A DNA stretch of 64,000 bases, from NCBI GenBank assembly GCA_014529385.2, contig CM043968.1:22435484-22499483 (forward strand). The letters are read 5' to 3'. Made by a program: the position numbers and the translations under genes. Within the stretch, counting starts at the first letter, position 1. Every line of letters begins with the position of its first letter. Under the pieces are notes generated by a model. That model worked only from the letters and a program-made list of their open reading frames with translations, made no database searches and was not told the DNA's origin. This document shows positions 25,929-37,554 of this stretch, piece by piece. The stretch is from Adiantum capillus-veneris (Eukaryota > Streptophyta > Polypodiopsida > Polypodiales > Pteridaceae).

Positions 25929-28323
25929 GGACTCCGGAGAGGCATGGCGACTCTTCCATGAGCACTCTCCTCCCCCAGTGATTACTTCACCTGATGTGTG
26001 GGGCCAATATGCGACATCATTATATACGGTTCCGGGACAGGAACCCCTTCCAGACCCTACCAAGCCTTGCCCAACTACGAGCACTTTCTTTACGCCTGAG
26101 ATGGTACGAAGGGCCATCGACAGGATGAGGACCGGGAAGGCATATGATCATGACGGTCTAGTAGCGGAGCACTTTATACATGCCAAGGATATGCTGATGG
26201 AGGTTCTCGCAGTGTTGTTCAATCGTGCCATGTGTGAGGGATTACCTGAGACCTAGAGGTTGTCTAATATTGTGCCCATCTTCAAGGTTGGTGACCCTAC
26301 AGAGCCTGGGAATTACCGCACTATTATCGTTGGACACACATTGGCACGACTGTATGCATCTATTCTGGAGCAACACCTGAGTAGCTGGGCAGAGGGCGAG
26401 GGTGTACGAGCAAAGGGTCAGGCCGGCTTCAGGAGGGGTTTCTCCACTCTTGATCATATTCTGACACTCAGGGCCATCATTGAGGAGGCCAGAGCACATG
26501 GGAGACGGATCTATTGTAGCTTTGTGGATTTTCGCAAAGCATTTGACATGGTACCAAGGGCTCGATTGATGCGCAGACTGCAAGAGATGGGGGTGCCCAT
26601 AGAGGTAATTTGGGGGATAATGGCTTTGTACAAATCAGTGGTGGGACATGTACGCACTCCAAAAGGGGTATCTGATTTAGTTCACTCTACTATTGGAGTG
26701 AAACAAGGTTGCCCATTGTCTCCTACTCTATTCGGTATGTATGTGGATGAGGTGTCTGATTACATTGACAGAAAGGGTGACAGGGGTGCCCAGCTGGCAG
26801 GGACGTGGATCCCATTGTTGCTTTATGCTGATGATATTGTACTGATATCTGACTCACCAAAAGGTATGCAACGACATCTGGACGCACTACGCAGTTTTGC
26901 AGAGGATAGTGGCCTGGGTGTAATCCTAGGTAAAACAAAGGTTATGGTGTTTAACACCACACCGCAATGGGTCAGGAGATCAGTACCTACTTTCAAATAT
27001 GGTCAGGAGATTGTGGAGTATACAAATGCATACACTTACCTGGGGGTAGTCTTCACGGGGCCGAGATTTTCTTTGAGAAGAGCAACAGAGACTAGACTAA
27101 CTAGAGCCGGTGCGGCTCTGGAAGGAATGGAGAGGATGTGTTCACAAGTTCAGTTCCAGGAACCTAGGACAAAGTTATGGCTCTTTGATACTTTGGTAGC
27201 CTCTACTATGTTATATGGGGTGCAGGTTTGGGGACCTTCTATAGGCCAGGATGGGTGGAGGCGTATGGAGAAGCCCCTGGTATCTATGATCTCTCGGCTG
27301 ATTAGAGCCAAGGTTTCTATACCGCATGATATCATTCGAGCAGAATTAGCTGCCCCCCCTATGGAGATTGAGGCGCTCACAAGATCAGTCTCCTTTGTAC
27401 ACAGTCTATGGGATACTACCAGAGACAGATATGCCAGGGTGGCTCTAGAGTCCTCCAGACAATTAGCTTTTAATGGGGACACATCATGCTGGTATGCTCA
27501 GATGACATCATGGTTTCAGACACATTGTTTCACCATGGATAGGTTGCCTCCTTTTCAATACTCTCTTCAGGCACCCTTGAGGTCTCTGACACGGGTAGAG
27601 ATTAATAGACTTATCCGTCAGGATTTGATCCAGCTGGACACGAGAAGGACATGGATAGAGCCGTTACAAGAGTTGGGCACAAAGATGGCTTTCTATAGAG
27701 AGCATCTTCTCCACCTCATGGGGGATGGGTTTGTGATTCGACCTAGCTATATGGACACGCATCTTTCGCATGGTTTGCGTTGTGCCATTGGCCAGATACG
27801 CACGTCCTCACATCAACTCGAGATTGAGATTGGCAGATTCAGAGGGACACCGGCAGATAACAGAATATGCCGCTTATGCCATCTAGAGCCAGAGACAGAA
27901 GTACATTGCATACGTCATTGCACAGTATACTATGAGATACGAGGCCGTTTTCACTGTCTATTCAGAGAAGATTTTGGGCCTCTATCTAGGGTCATGAGTT
28001 ACGAGGATCAAAGATGTCTTGGACTTTATCTACTTGAGTTACACAAGCATAGAGGAACCTTACTGAGGAGAGGTGAAGAGAGACATCCCCAGAGACAGAT
28101 CACAGATTTCTTTACACTAGATACTGTACACCCAGAAGAACAGACAGAGGAGCAACCAGCGACGGTGGAGAGGTCTACCCGCACTACTGGCATTCTCATA
28201 GACCGAGCATTGGAGCTAGGGAGATCTAGACGACCCCGAGGGAGGAGAGGAGCTACACAATTTCGAAGGAGGCTACGGCAAAGGATTCAAGCCATACTCT
28301 TTCGTCGTCCAGAGTGCAGATGA
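25861..28323 (+). pseudogene. LINE ORF2 reverse transcriptase and C-terminal domain
   Basis: Continues ORF2 after the 8-base deletion. A single TAG at 26254-26256 (Trp codon in copy B) splits it into 25861-26256 and 26260-28323. Reverse transcriptase motifs as in copy B, with YADDIVLIS at 26822-26848. The zinc motif CRLCHLEPETEVHCIRHC is at about 27875-27920, then a basic tail. Two changes away from an intact enzyme, suggesting recent activity of the family. Confidence 0.85.
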
Positions 28324-28514
28324 AGATGGATCTCTGCTCCCCTCCCATATTGTCTTCACATTGTACTGCTTAGTTTAGGATCCCGGAGTATTTATATTTT
28401 GTTATCCTAGTTTAATTTATTTTGTCAATCTGACTTTGTATCAGATACACCGCATAGTAACTTTCTGGTCTCATAGGTCACTTTGGTCTTTTGAAGACGT
28501 TAATATAACATTTC

Positions 28515-28518
<4 letters not shown>

Positions 28519-28601
<83 letters not shown>
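28519..28601. repeat. (TC)n tract ending LINE copy C
   Basis: 83 bp of TC directly after the tail motif and TTTCATT. Confidence 0.95.
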
Positions 28602-28603
<2 letters not shown>

Positions 28604-28877
28604 GGGGGGCTTCACCATATCAGAGGATCCGGATCACCCTAGCTCGACATGGGAAGCACCCAGTCAAAGTACTGACTATGGAGGATATTGACGAGATTCG
28701 CCACCAACCGATGAGGGATCTCCTCTGACACCCCCCCCCCCCCCCCCCCCCACCCCCTTGTTAGTTGTAGTCAAGATATTGTACTAGATTCACCACTTGT
28801 AACTTTTTTGGTCTCATAGGTCACTTTGGCCTTTTGTAGAGGTTAGTATATCATTTTAGTTTATTTCATTTCATTTC

Positions 28878-28948
<71 letters not shown>
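28602..28948 (+). mobile_element. LINE 3'-end fragment of a second subfamily
   Basis: About 150 bases of C-terminal coding (TMEDIDEIRHQPMRD, then TGA at 28727), a C-rich run (28731-28750), a 3' untranslated region with the tail motif GGTCTCATAGGTCACTTTGGCC, and a 70-bp (CT)n (28879-28948). It is severely 5' truncated and starts directly at the (TC)n of copy C. Confidence 0.75.
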
Positions 28949-28949
<1 letters not shown>

Positions 28950-28950
<1 letters not shown>

Positions 28951-29732
28951 CCTCAAACAGGAGAACCCAAACGCCGAGATACGGGTACTCAAAAAAGAAG
29001 TCTAAGCCCTTAAACAGGAGCTTGCTGATAGAGTAAGCAATGGACTAGAGGAAGGCGAATTTCAACCCTCGGTATTAAATGAAATCAAGGAAATTAAGGA
29101 ACAGGTAAGGATGATAACAGAGGAAGAGAAACTGAGTGTGGCAAAGACATCTTCATGGGCGGAGATGATAACAAGGACACAGAAAAAGGCGGACGAGGCT
29201 GAAAAATGGATTGAGGTCGCCAAGAAAGGGAAAGGTCAAGAAACTCCTTGTACACCGACGTTTATCAACATGACTCTCGAAGAGGAACAAAGAAGGCGGA
29301 TGCGAGCACTGCATGTGAGAGTGACCGGTCTCAAAGACAAACAATGTGGAGAAAGAGGTCACAAACCTTACATCCATGATGGGGATGGAAAAGCCTCTGC
29401 ACACAAAGGCATGGAGGGTAGGTAAGAAAAGTGATGGCACGGGTGAGTCTTCAAAGGGGAGAGCTCTCATACTATGCTTCCCCTCGTTGGAAGAGAAGAA
29501 GGAATTCTTGAGGAAGAGGCCTACTCTCAAAAAGACAGGTATTTTCCTCGGTGATGACCTGACTCTCTCACAGCTCGCACATATGAGAGGTAATGCCAGA
29601 GATTACAGCGGCAAGGGAGAAGGGAAAGATAGCCTTTTACAGAGATGGACGGGTGGTGATTTTAGAGCGGCGTACTGCATGACGGTGCGAGACCTATGGG
29701 ACCACACTGAAGATGGCTACCTGGAACTGTAA
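28950..29732 (+). pseudogene. LINE ORF1 (coiled coil plus RNA-binding-like domain)
   Basis: ORF1 proteins bind element RNA. The first part is a charged coiled coil (QENPNAEIRVLKKEV, KEIKEQVRMITEEEKLSV) with an in-frame TAA near 29004. The second part, MRALHVRVTGLKDK then, after a shift near 29343, NVEKEVTNLTSM, GRALILCFPSLEEKKEFLRK and GIFLGDDLTLSQLAHMR, has the beta-alpha pattern of an RRM-like ORF1. The start codon is not visible and may lie in missing sequence. It overlaps the ORF2 start by 20 nt, suggesting termination-reinitiation or similar coupling. Confidence 0.7.
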
Positions 29733-30198
29733 TGGGTCTATGAGGTTGGACGTGGGCGCATTTGAGGACCAGAGACAGAAGTACATTACGTATGTCATTG
29801 CACAATGTACTATGAGATACGAGGCCGTTTTCATTCTATATTCAGAGAAGGTTTGGGCCTCTATCTAGGGTCATGAGTTATGAGGATCAAAGATGTCTTG
29901 GGCTATATCTACTTGAGTTACATAGGCATAGAGAAACTTTATTGAGGAGAGCTGAAGAGAGACATCCCAGAGACAGATCACAGATTTCTTTACACTAGAT
30001 ATTGTACACCCAGAAGAACAGACAGAGGAGCAGCCAACGGTGGAGAGGTCTACCCGCACTACTGGCATTCTCATAGACCGAGCATTGGAGCTAGGGAGAT
30101 CTAGACGACCCCGATGGAGAAGAGGAGCTACACAGTTTCGAAGGAGGCTACAGCAAAGGATTCAAGCCATACTCTTTCGTCGTCCAGAGTGCAGATGA
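29713..30198 (+). pseudogene. LINE ORF2 with 3.1-kb internal deletion
   Basis: The first 18 codons of the endonuclease (MATWNCNGSMRLDVGAFE) are joined to the C-terminal zinc region, skipping the catalytic part of the endonuclease and all the reverse transcriptase. A frameshift follows near 29855. No enzyme can result. Confidence 0.8.
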
Positions 30199-30389
30199 AG
30201 ATGGATCTCTACTCCCCTCCCATATTGTCTTCACATTGTACTGTTTAGTTTAGGGTCCCGTAGTATTTATATTTTGTTATCCTAGTTTAATTTATTTTGT
30301 TAATCTGACTTTGTATCAGATACACCGCATTGTAACTTTCTGGTCTCATAGGTCACTTTGGCCTTTTGAAGACGTCAATATAACATTTC

Positions 30390-30393
<4 letters not shown>

Positions 30394-30452
<59 letters not shown>
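30394..30452. repeat. (TC)n tract ending LINE copy D
   Basis: TC run with a single TT interruption, after the tail motif. Confidence 0.95.
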
Positions 30453-30454
<2 letters not shown>

Positions 30455-31247
30455 AAGTTAAGTGATTTTGCAGTTTCTATTGGTGTGTGGCTATTGATTT
30501 CTTGCTTGGAGTGTCCAAGCCTGTACCAATCTTTGCCATTGTATGTATATATGTGTTAGCTAGCATCGATGGAATTTTGGTCAATTCTAGTTTTGCGGCA
30601 CAACACTTGCACATCCCTATACACTACCGAGTCTCTTCACCCTCTGTATCTAATTGGTCATTGGTCAGGAGCTATGAGTGCTACCTACGAGGCTTGTGTA
30701 TACACTAAGAGTCTAGTGGTTCAACAGGCATCAAAGTCTATATTTCGGTTTATGCTATTGCTATTCCAGTTCATTTGTCAATTCACTATTGCTATTCCAT
30801 TAGAAAAGTTGTCATTTTAGTTGTTGTCTCATGTTTGCCTCCTCTAAAGATTGAATGAGTGAGGTTTCGTGCACATTGCACTGAGTGACACCCACCAGAA
30901 AGCACAGATGGCAGACCAGGACACTTCTTCTACGAATTTTCAGAAATTGACACCAAGGATTGGTTTGGATACATGATAGCATTCTTCTGCCTTCAGCCAA
31001 CACCTGGCGTCCACCATTTATATGAGGTCATGATAGAAATGTCTTCTTATCTATACAATATGCTACGTATTATTAAGACTAGGGCTAGAATGTCTCTTGC
31101 AACTTGGCTAAAGAACATGGCTTGGGACCTTAAAGGAGACAATGAGCACAATCGCTAGCATGGCTGGGTGGTGCATTTGCATGACTTGAAAGAATACCTC
31201 AAAGGAGTGTAAGTGGAAGTTGAAACACCATTGGAATCTTGAGGAGG
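30453..31247. other. Probable gypsy 3' internal remnant, no gene
   Basis: No convincing frame. The last bases (CTTGAGGAGG before 31248) look like a polypurine tract in front of an LTR start, so at least the right end may be the 3' internal part of a gypsy element. Confidence 0.4.
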
Positions 31248-32108
31248 TGTTACAAAGTGATGACGTGGCATGCCCAACTGGAAACAAATGGTCGAGAGGA
31301 TAAGAGAAGCTGAACCCGAAGAATAGATGAAGTCTAAACCCAAGAAGAATGGCCAAGGGACCTAAAACTTAGAAGGAATCGGCGATTTTTTAAAACCTAG
31401 TTTCCATTCAAATTAAAGAGCACCAGCCGAGGGGCCTAACCCTAAAACTCAGAGGTGTGAACTCTGACTAACAAACCCGTAAAACACACTGAACGCTGAC
31501 GTGACAGATTGTACGGAATTCCGCAAATCGCGTTGTTGTGCTGACGTGGCAGGCGGTACGGATTTGCATAAATTGCGCTAGCACATTTTTACTAGTTCTA
31601 TGCGTGGCTTTTGAGAGCAGAGCTTTTGGGGTTTAGTGCTTTTCGATCTGATGCTGCTTTTGGGCTCTGCTTTTGGGCATCCCTTGTACTGTTTATAAGG
31701 ACCCCTTGTATTTTGCACATGCCGAGTACAAGGGGTCCTTATAAACAATACAAGAGATGCCCAAAAGCAGAGACAGCCTGCCACGTCAACACAACAGCGC
31801 AATTTGCAAAATTCCGTACAGCCTACCATGTTAGCTATCCATAAAGCCTTGCCACATCAACAGTCAGCGCGTTTTACGGGCCTATCAACCAGAGTTCAAG
31901 CCTTTCAGTTTTAGGATTAAGCTCCTCGGCTGGTGTTCTTTAAGTTCGGTGGGAACTAGGTTTTTAAAAAGTCCCCAATTCCTTTTAAGTTTTAGGCCTC
32001 TCGGCCATTCTTCTTGGTTCAGACTTCATCTATCCTTCGGGTTCAGTTTCTCTTATCCTCTCGGCCATTTCTTTCTGGTTGGGCACGCCACATCATCACT
32101 TTGTGACA
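31248..32108. repeat. 861-bp foldback of two inverted LTR pieces
   Basis: Left arm opens TGTTACAAAGTGATGACG; right end closes CATCATCACTTTGTGACA, its reverse complement with few changes. Arms of about 430 bp pair most of the way (shared phrases ACGTGGCA, CCGAGGGGCCTAA, GCTTTTGGGCATCCCTTGTA). Near the centre, 31683-31710 and 31727-31754 are an almost perfect hairpin with about 16 unpaired bases. The arm sequence is the U3 side of the gypsy LTR family found at 40767-43099. No coding content. Confidence 0.8.
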
Positions 32109-32689
32109 AGATGGGTGGGGCAATCTAGTCACTCTCTGAGAAAGAACCAAAGAGTAGATAAGAGAGCAGTGTTCTCTGCTGAGATGACACATCGTCACCT
32201 AGTTGAGAGGAAGAAAAGCCCCTATGGTTCTTATCTAACATTTCTTATCTGTCGTGTTCATGCTAGCAAGGTTTGAATCTTTGTGCTAGCATGTTTCAAA
32301 AAATAAGATTTGTTTCTTTCCAAAAGCTCTAAGCATTCTCTGACATGCTGATTTTTCATTCCACTAGCGCTCAAAAATATTAGATTTCTATCATTTAGGC
32401 AATCTATCCCTTTCCTGACTTCAACCAAAAAGATTTTTCCCCTTGAACATTACGCAAGTCAGTAACAAAACAATAATCATTACCAAAATTGTTGCTGTAG
32501 GTAAGCCAATACCAAAAGAATAACTAATACCATTGTTCTTGCTGTTTTGTTGAGACTGGTAAAAATCTGCAACTCATCAAAGCCAGGTTCGTTTCCCTTC
32601 TTTGTTGAACCTATCAATCTCAAAGAAATTAGACCTCTTACAACAACAGAACTTGAAAGAAACAAGAAAGCAAGACCAGAGGGTTTGCG
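32109..32689. other. No gene recognised
   Basis: Continues past the foldback. Part of it (32480-32777) may be intron of the minus-strand coding fragment next to it. Confidence 0.35.
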
Positions 32690-32777
32690 GGCGGTATACA
32701 GAAGAGAAAAAGAAATAATCAAAGAGTTCAAGCATCCAGCAAAAGTATTACTGATTGATATTATATTTGTCTTTTGA

Positions 32778-33250
32778 TAACCTGAATCAATAAGTGCCGA
32801 AACAATTGACCTGAGTTGTCCTGAAGGTTGTTTTGGCATCTTAAGGACATTGTGAAGTGAGCCATGGGGATCCACCAAAACGCATGTCATGGTGACCATG
32901 GCCTGTATTCAGCCACCTTGCAGAGTCCAGACTAAGCAGCAAGCCTCTAAAGAATCCATTGAATCATGGCTTGTCCAAAAAGTAACTGCTGAAAATCTAA
33001 TGGCAACAGCTGAGCTACTGGAATCCAAATAGATTATGCCACAAACAAGAGCCTGGCGTTGGCGAGTTAACTCATGACCCCAGCTCTCCAAGGCCATCAA
33101 GAGACGAATAAAGACCTCTCCACCACCCTCCTCTGAACTGACCAGACACTTTCTGATTGCCAAAAAGCTTCCTACTAGTGCACACCGGGATGGTGTGGCA
33201 AGAGGGGCAGCTTTCCAGCACATGCGAAACAGGTCAATGCGAGGAGGCAA
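32778..33250 (-). pseudogene. Unrecognised coding fragment with one in-frame TGA
   Basis: On the minus strand a single frame runs from about 33250 to 32778: DLFRMCWKAAPLATPSRCAL, LVGSFLAIRKCLVSSEEGGG, then ALVCGIIYLDSSSSAVAIRF. It is interrupted only by TGA at 32909-32911, and then MVTMTCVLVDPHGSLHNVL continues to a plausible GT donor after ALIDSG. Composition is that of a helical globular protein, not of the retrotransposons here. The TGA lies where TGG would give Trp. I do not recognise the family. It may be a host exon with a nonsense mutation or a captured gene piece. Confidence 0.4.
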
Positions 33251-33689
33251 TAGGGCAAGGCACTACAACGCCAGTAGAATGCATGCATAAGTAAGCAAGC
33301 AAGCAATCGAAGTGTTCAGGTAGCAAGTTGTGCAAAGGATGAAGCCAAGTGGATTCCGCAGCCAGCAGGCTACAGCGGTGCGCGCAGAAGAGTGTTCGGC
33401 TGTTGCTTCTGACTAACACAAACCCTTCTGACACATTGGGGGCGACGAGCAGGGCACAGGGGATGGGGTATGGTGTCAGCTTGGCTATGGCGCAATGGTT
33501 AGAGGCCGAATTTGCAGCAGGGATCAGCTGAGGTTGTGGACATGTATGGCCTCTCTCTCTCATGGGACTCTCCTTAATACAGCTCCTCGTACCTTTCGCA
33601 AATTATGTCTCAAACATAATCACCATCACTGCATACAGGCCTTTATTGGGAAGCATAGAGCAGCACCCAGCTCCTACAAGGTTCTTTAC

Positions 33690-33960
33690 AGAGGAGAATA
33701 TTAACGCCATGATGCAGCGGCCCATGAGAGAGTCCATGTGAGGGTACTTACAGGGGCTTGCCAGATAGACTACCAACTGACTCTACTGCTTCATTTATGT
33801 GTTCATATTTTACTTTTTTGCCTTAGCCTTTTGTATTTCTATAGTAGACAATGAGACATTTGAATCATATGACGAGGATGGAATTTTTTGGTCTCAGAGG
33901 TCTTTTAGGCCTTTTGCAGACGTAAATAGGCATTTTATTTCATTTTCTTTTCTCTCTCTC
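33690..33960 (+). mobile_element. LINE 3'-end fragment
   Basis: EENINAMMQRPMRES then TGA (33738-33740), a 3' untranslated region, the tail motif in variant form (GGTCTCAGAGGTCTTTTAGGCC, GCAGACGTAAATA) and a short CT run ending at 33961. Same second subfamily as 28602-28948. Confidence 0.65.
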
Positions 33961-33961
33961 T

Positions 33962-36120
33962 AGAAAAAGAATTTTCTATTAATTAAACATCTTGGGCCAC
34001 ATACCCCAAGAGAAAAACTACAAAGGCATAATCTCCAATAATGCTGATTCCTAGATACATCAAATCAAAAGCAAAACTATGTTTTGGTATTCAACCTCTC
34101 AAATCTCCTAAAATATACAACCCTCTCAGATATAAGAGGTGGAAAATTCTCCTCATACCATGTCATCAACACAGCAAAAGGAATCTCATCTCCATCAGAA
34201 CTATCAAGAGGTCTCAAGTCACTAGCAACTCCATCAAGCTCTCTGGGAGACATAAGCGGTACAGGTGTTAAAGAAGCCAAAGACAATGAAATTCCAGTTG
34301 TGGAATCCTTGCGCCTTTTCTTTTTTTTCATTAGTGTTTGGCGGCTAGTACTTTTATTCACGATGGAGCACGGTCTTTGTCTCGCATTAAAGGCCTCGTC
34401 TTTTGCTTTTTCTCACTCCTATTCTGTGATGTAGCCATTGTACCATTTTTTTTCACTCATTTTGGGAGCGCATTCCCTCTTTGTGCAGTGTTTTCCCGAG
34501 GTAGGACTGGCGCAGCCCGTTAAGAAACTTCTTAAAAACCAATAAAAGGGTCTTCTTTGTACAAAGAAAACGAATTGTTTTTGAGGACTACAAACTTAAA
34601 ATGAGAAGACATGGCTTCAAGTCCTAAAGACTCCTCAAATTTTACAGCAAAACTAAAAGCCTTTCTTTATGGCCTTGAAAGACAAGTGGCCATCTGAATA
34701 AGGAGCTCAAATTGGGTAACTCTAGAGAAAAGCTATTTTAGTGGAATCCAAAAGAATCAAGGGGCAATCTATAGTAACAATATAACCCAAAGATCCATTG
34801 ACACAAGAAGAAAAGGCCGCAAGTTCAAGTAGATAATATTTCTCGTGCTTGCACACTCCACCCAATATGACTATAATTAGACGTTTTCTGTCCTAAGGTT
34901 TTCAAGTCTTAAATTCCTGAGGACCACCTGACCAAGAAGACTATCTTTTGATGGAGAAACTGGTTGTCATATGCCATAACTTAGCACATCATTATCCAGT
35001 ATATGAATTGATCTTCATACCCTCTTCCTTTCCAGGGACGGTACTTTATTTCTTGCAATTCTTGAATGATTGGTTTGTGCTCAGACAAGCCATAGGAGAA
35101 CTGTGATCAGTACTGCTAGAGCACATATACTAAGCATGGAAATGTTTGTTATTGAAGAACGTTAAGTATACGAAGCACATTGTCCATGTCACGTATAAAC
35201 ATCATAAAAGTTGCCTTGGAGCTTTTCGCACAACCGCAAGGTAGGAATTCCCAATCACAATGCACACTTGCAGAATTAGGATTAAAAACTTTGATGCACC
35301 AAAAGTTCCCTTTGCGGCAAATTCAGTATGATTTTTATCGACTGCCTCTCATATACAAACAGGCTGGCGGCTGTTACATGGTATGATCAAACATCCTTAG
35401 GTTTGCAAGATGGAAAGAGGCAATAGTACAAGAACAACCTAAAAGTAATATTGCTCTATTTATTTAGAATCACAATCAATGGCTGTCTCAATGTCGATTT
35501 GAACTACACACATTGCTTTCAACCTAGAGCAATAGTGCAAACAAAAGAAAACATTTTCCGGATGAAGAACACAGATGATAAAATCTACCTTTTACAAGAC
35601 TGATGGAATTGTCAACCACCTTCACCTCTGGCGTTTCATTTTTTCCAGGATAAATTCTCCTAAAACCATTCCACATTGCACATAAAATTTTAAAAAACTA
35701 CAAGTAATGTATGCATGTTATGAAAAATATGCAAACTCTGTAATTTTTAAACATACAATATTAGGTCTCCTCCACAATCTCGGAAAAATAAAAATCCTTT
35801 CAAAACATCTCAATTGCATAAGTGAAGGGTGAGTCTAGGATATGAAAGCCTATTGAAAAGTGGAAAGTCAAAAAACTTTGCATGTCTATATAAAGAATGC
35901 ATGCAAATATTTGTATTCTTCTTTTCTTTACCTTTCCTTTAGTGTTTTCTTCTCTTTAAAGTTTCCTTGCACTATGTAGGTATTGAATTTATTTTTTTGA
36001 AGCCATTAGGAGATATAGATATAGATACCAAAAGACTTTAGAATAACTCTGATCTCTAATTAGCTTTGATTTCTACATGATAAGGAGAAACCTACCTACG
36101 GCAGCAGCAGAGAAGCATAC
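33962..36120. other. No gene recognised
   Basis: About 2.1 kb of AT-rich DNA. Short frames at 34041-34434 and 35180-35386 have no family signature, splice support or repeat match that I can see. Confidence 0.4.
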
Positions 36121-36169
36121 ACACATAAATTCTTGGTGCATCCACTCAAATCAGGATAGCCTCTGAGAC

Positions 36170-36330
36170 GCCTGTCGGGAGTTTCACCTTCTCTCTATGG
36201 ATGCTCCGGTATCTCACAGGAGCATGCATTAGGGACTGAAAGTTGTTTTGCGGTTGTGCCTGAACGTGAGTGAGGTACACTTTACTTTCACGTCCTGTTG
36301 AGCCATGCAATGCCCTACCCACTAGGAGCT
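36170..36330 (+). repeat. Dispersed repeat also found near 51750
   Basis: The stretch with GCTCCGGTATCTCACAGGA and GTTGTTTTGCGG is similar to 51760-51850 (GCTCCGGTATCCCCCAGGA, GTTGTTTTGTGG). Probably pieces of one retroelement leader or LTR; neither is complete. Confidence 0.5.
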
Positions 36331-37554
36331 TCATCTCAGTTTGTAGAGCCCTTTGAGGTGAGAAGTTAGAACCCATGCTTAGGGGGTTCTCTGCCTTGTC
36401 CTCATTTATGGCATCATGGGTGCATATATGTGGGGAGGGCAGGGTTACTTGTGTATAGCATTGCAAGGTGCCAGCGGTAGGATTATATTGCCTCTCTCCT
36501 GAATCATCAAAGTGAAGTTTGTTGCGCCAACTATTGTCGACCTCTCTCTCCTCATCATCAAACCAAAGTTTGCTGCACCACCTATGCTGGTGGAGGAATC
36601 ATTCCTAACCGTCTTCCTCATGGATAGATTCATAGATATGAGCCCCGCTTGACTCTCATGTAGAGCTTTTGAGGAATCCAGATAGTTTGCTGAGACAAGA
36701 GCCAAGGATTATGGTATGGAGATATATATAGATCACAAGCCACTCTTCCAAAATGACAGGGATGTCCCCCACATCTGCCTCTCACCCTATGAGAGGAATA
36801 TACTATTGAGGTAGGACCTTTGGCAGCTCTATAAACAAGAAACATGTATACCACCTAGCCCGCCTCTACCATCAAAATCTAAAGATGCTACACTACCAAG
36901 ACCATTTCATAAGCATCTCAGAGGTGGGATTCATACGCAGACCCAGATATATGGAGGGAGTCCTCATGATGCCAGAGAAGCGATTGGTCAGCTCAAAGTA
37001 TCTTCATAATGCCTTGGGAGAGGTGGGTAGAGCAGCTCAGATCCCCAGCACAGAGAGCACATGTAGATTATGCAGGAGGTGGAGTATGAGGACCGTTATC
37101 TACGCAGATGCAGAGCATATGCCACCATCGGAGAGAGATATCATCCTTAATTATACAGGAGGAGGTGGATTGTGAGGACCATAATGTACGCAGATGCAGA
37201 GCATATGCCACCATCCAAGCAAGATAACATCCTTCATTTGGAGAGCCACACTCTACGAGAAATCCTTAAGTAAAGAGACCAGCACATGCAGGGACGAATT
37301 TGACTAGGTATGCAGTGGCACATAGAGGTCTCTTTACAGGCTCGGACCATAGCAGGGGTAAATAAAAACCGCTACACATAACATATTTTTTTCAAAGGTC
37401 TACATTTGGAACCACTCAACCCACCCCCCCTGTGGGCCGTCCAGCGGGCCACACAGCCAGGTGTCACTCTCCAACGAGCAGAGAGAGTCTACAAAATCCA
37501 GGGAGAAGACAAAGAGCACCAGGCTACTGGATACCAAAGATCTACTAGAAATTG
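36331..37554. other. Degenerate repeat DNA, no gene
   Basis: Includes an internal near-duplication of ACGCAGATGCAGAGCATATG (37102 and 37188). Traces of LINE-like coding (STCRLCRRW near 37050) are too weak to assign. Confidence 0.35.

Larger units (their letters stand above)
24727..28601 (+). mobile_element. LINE copy C, nearly full ORF2
   Basis: The best-preserved ORF2 region. It begins at GGGTCTATGAGG, a few codons after the ORF2 start seen in copy D, so it lacks ORF1 and the first residues. It runs through endonuclease, reverse transcriptase and zinc motif, then the stop at 28321, the tail motif (GGTCTCATAGGTCACTTTGG, GAAGACGTTAATAT) and an 83-bp (TC)n. Damage: an 8-base deletion near 25849 shifts the frame and a TGG-to-TAG change stops it at 26254. 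Inserted in the LRR pseudogene. Identity to copy B is very high by eye across 2.8 kb. Confidence 0.9.
28949..30452 (+). mobile_element. LINE copy D with ORF1 and deleted ORF2
   Basis: The only copy with ORF1. It starts at the base after the previous (CT)n. ORF1 runs to TAA 29730-29732. ORF2 starts at ATG 29713 (MATWNCNGSMRLDVG), then at about 29768 jumps to the C-terminal zinc region (PETEVHYVCHC), losing about 3.1 kb. The end has the ORF2 stop near 30198, the tail motif and a (TC)n with one interruption (30394-30452). Confidence 0.85.

Noticed and set aside
28436-28642. ORFs with Ser-Leu repeats here and at 30311-30559
   Set aside because: Translation of LINE 3' tails and TC tracts.
33480-33545. 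tRNA-like stretch with GGCGCAATGGTTAGAGGC
   Set aside because: No acceptor stem or T arm can be paired around it.
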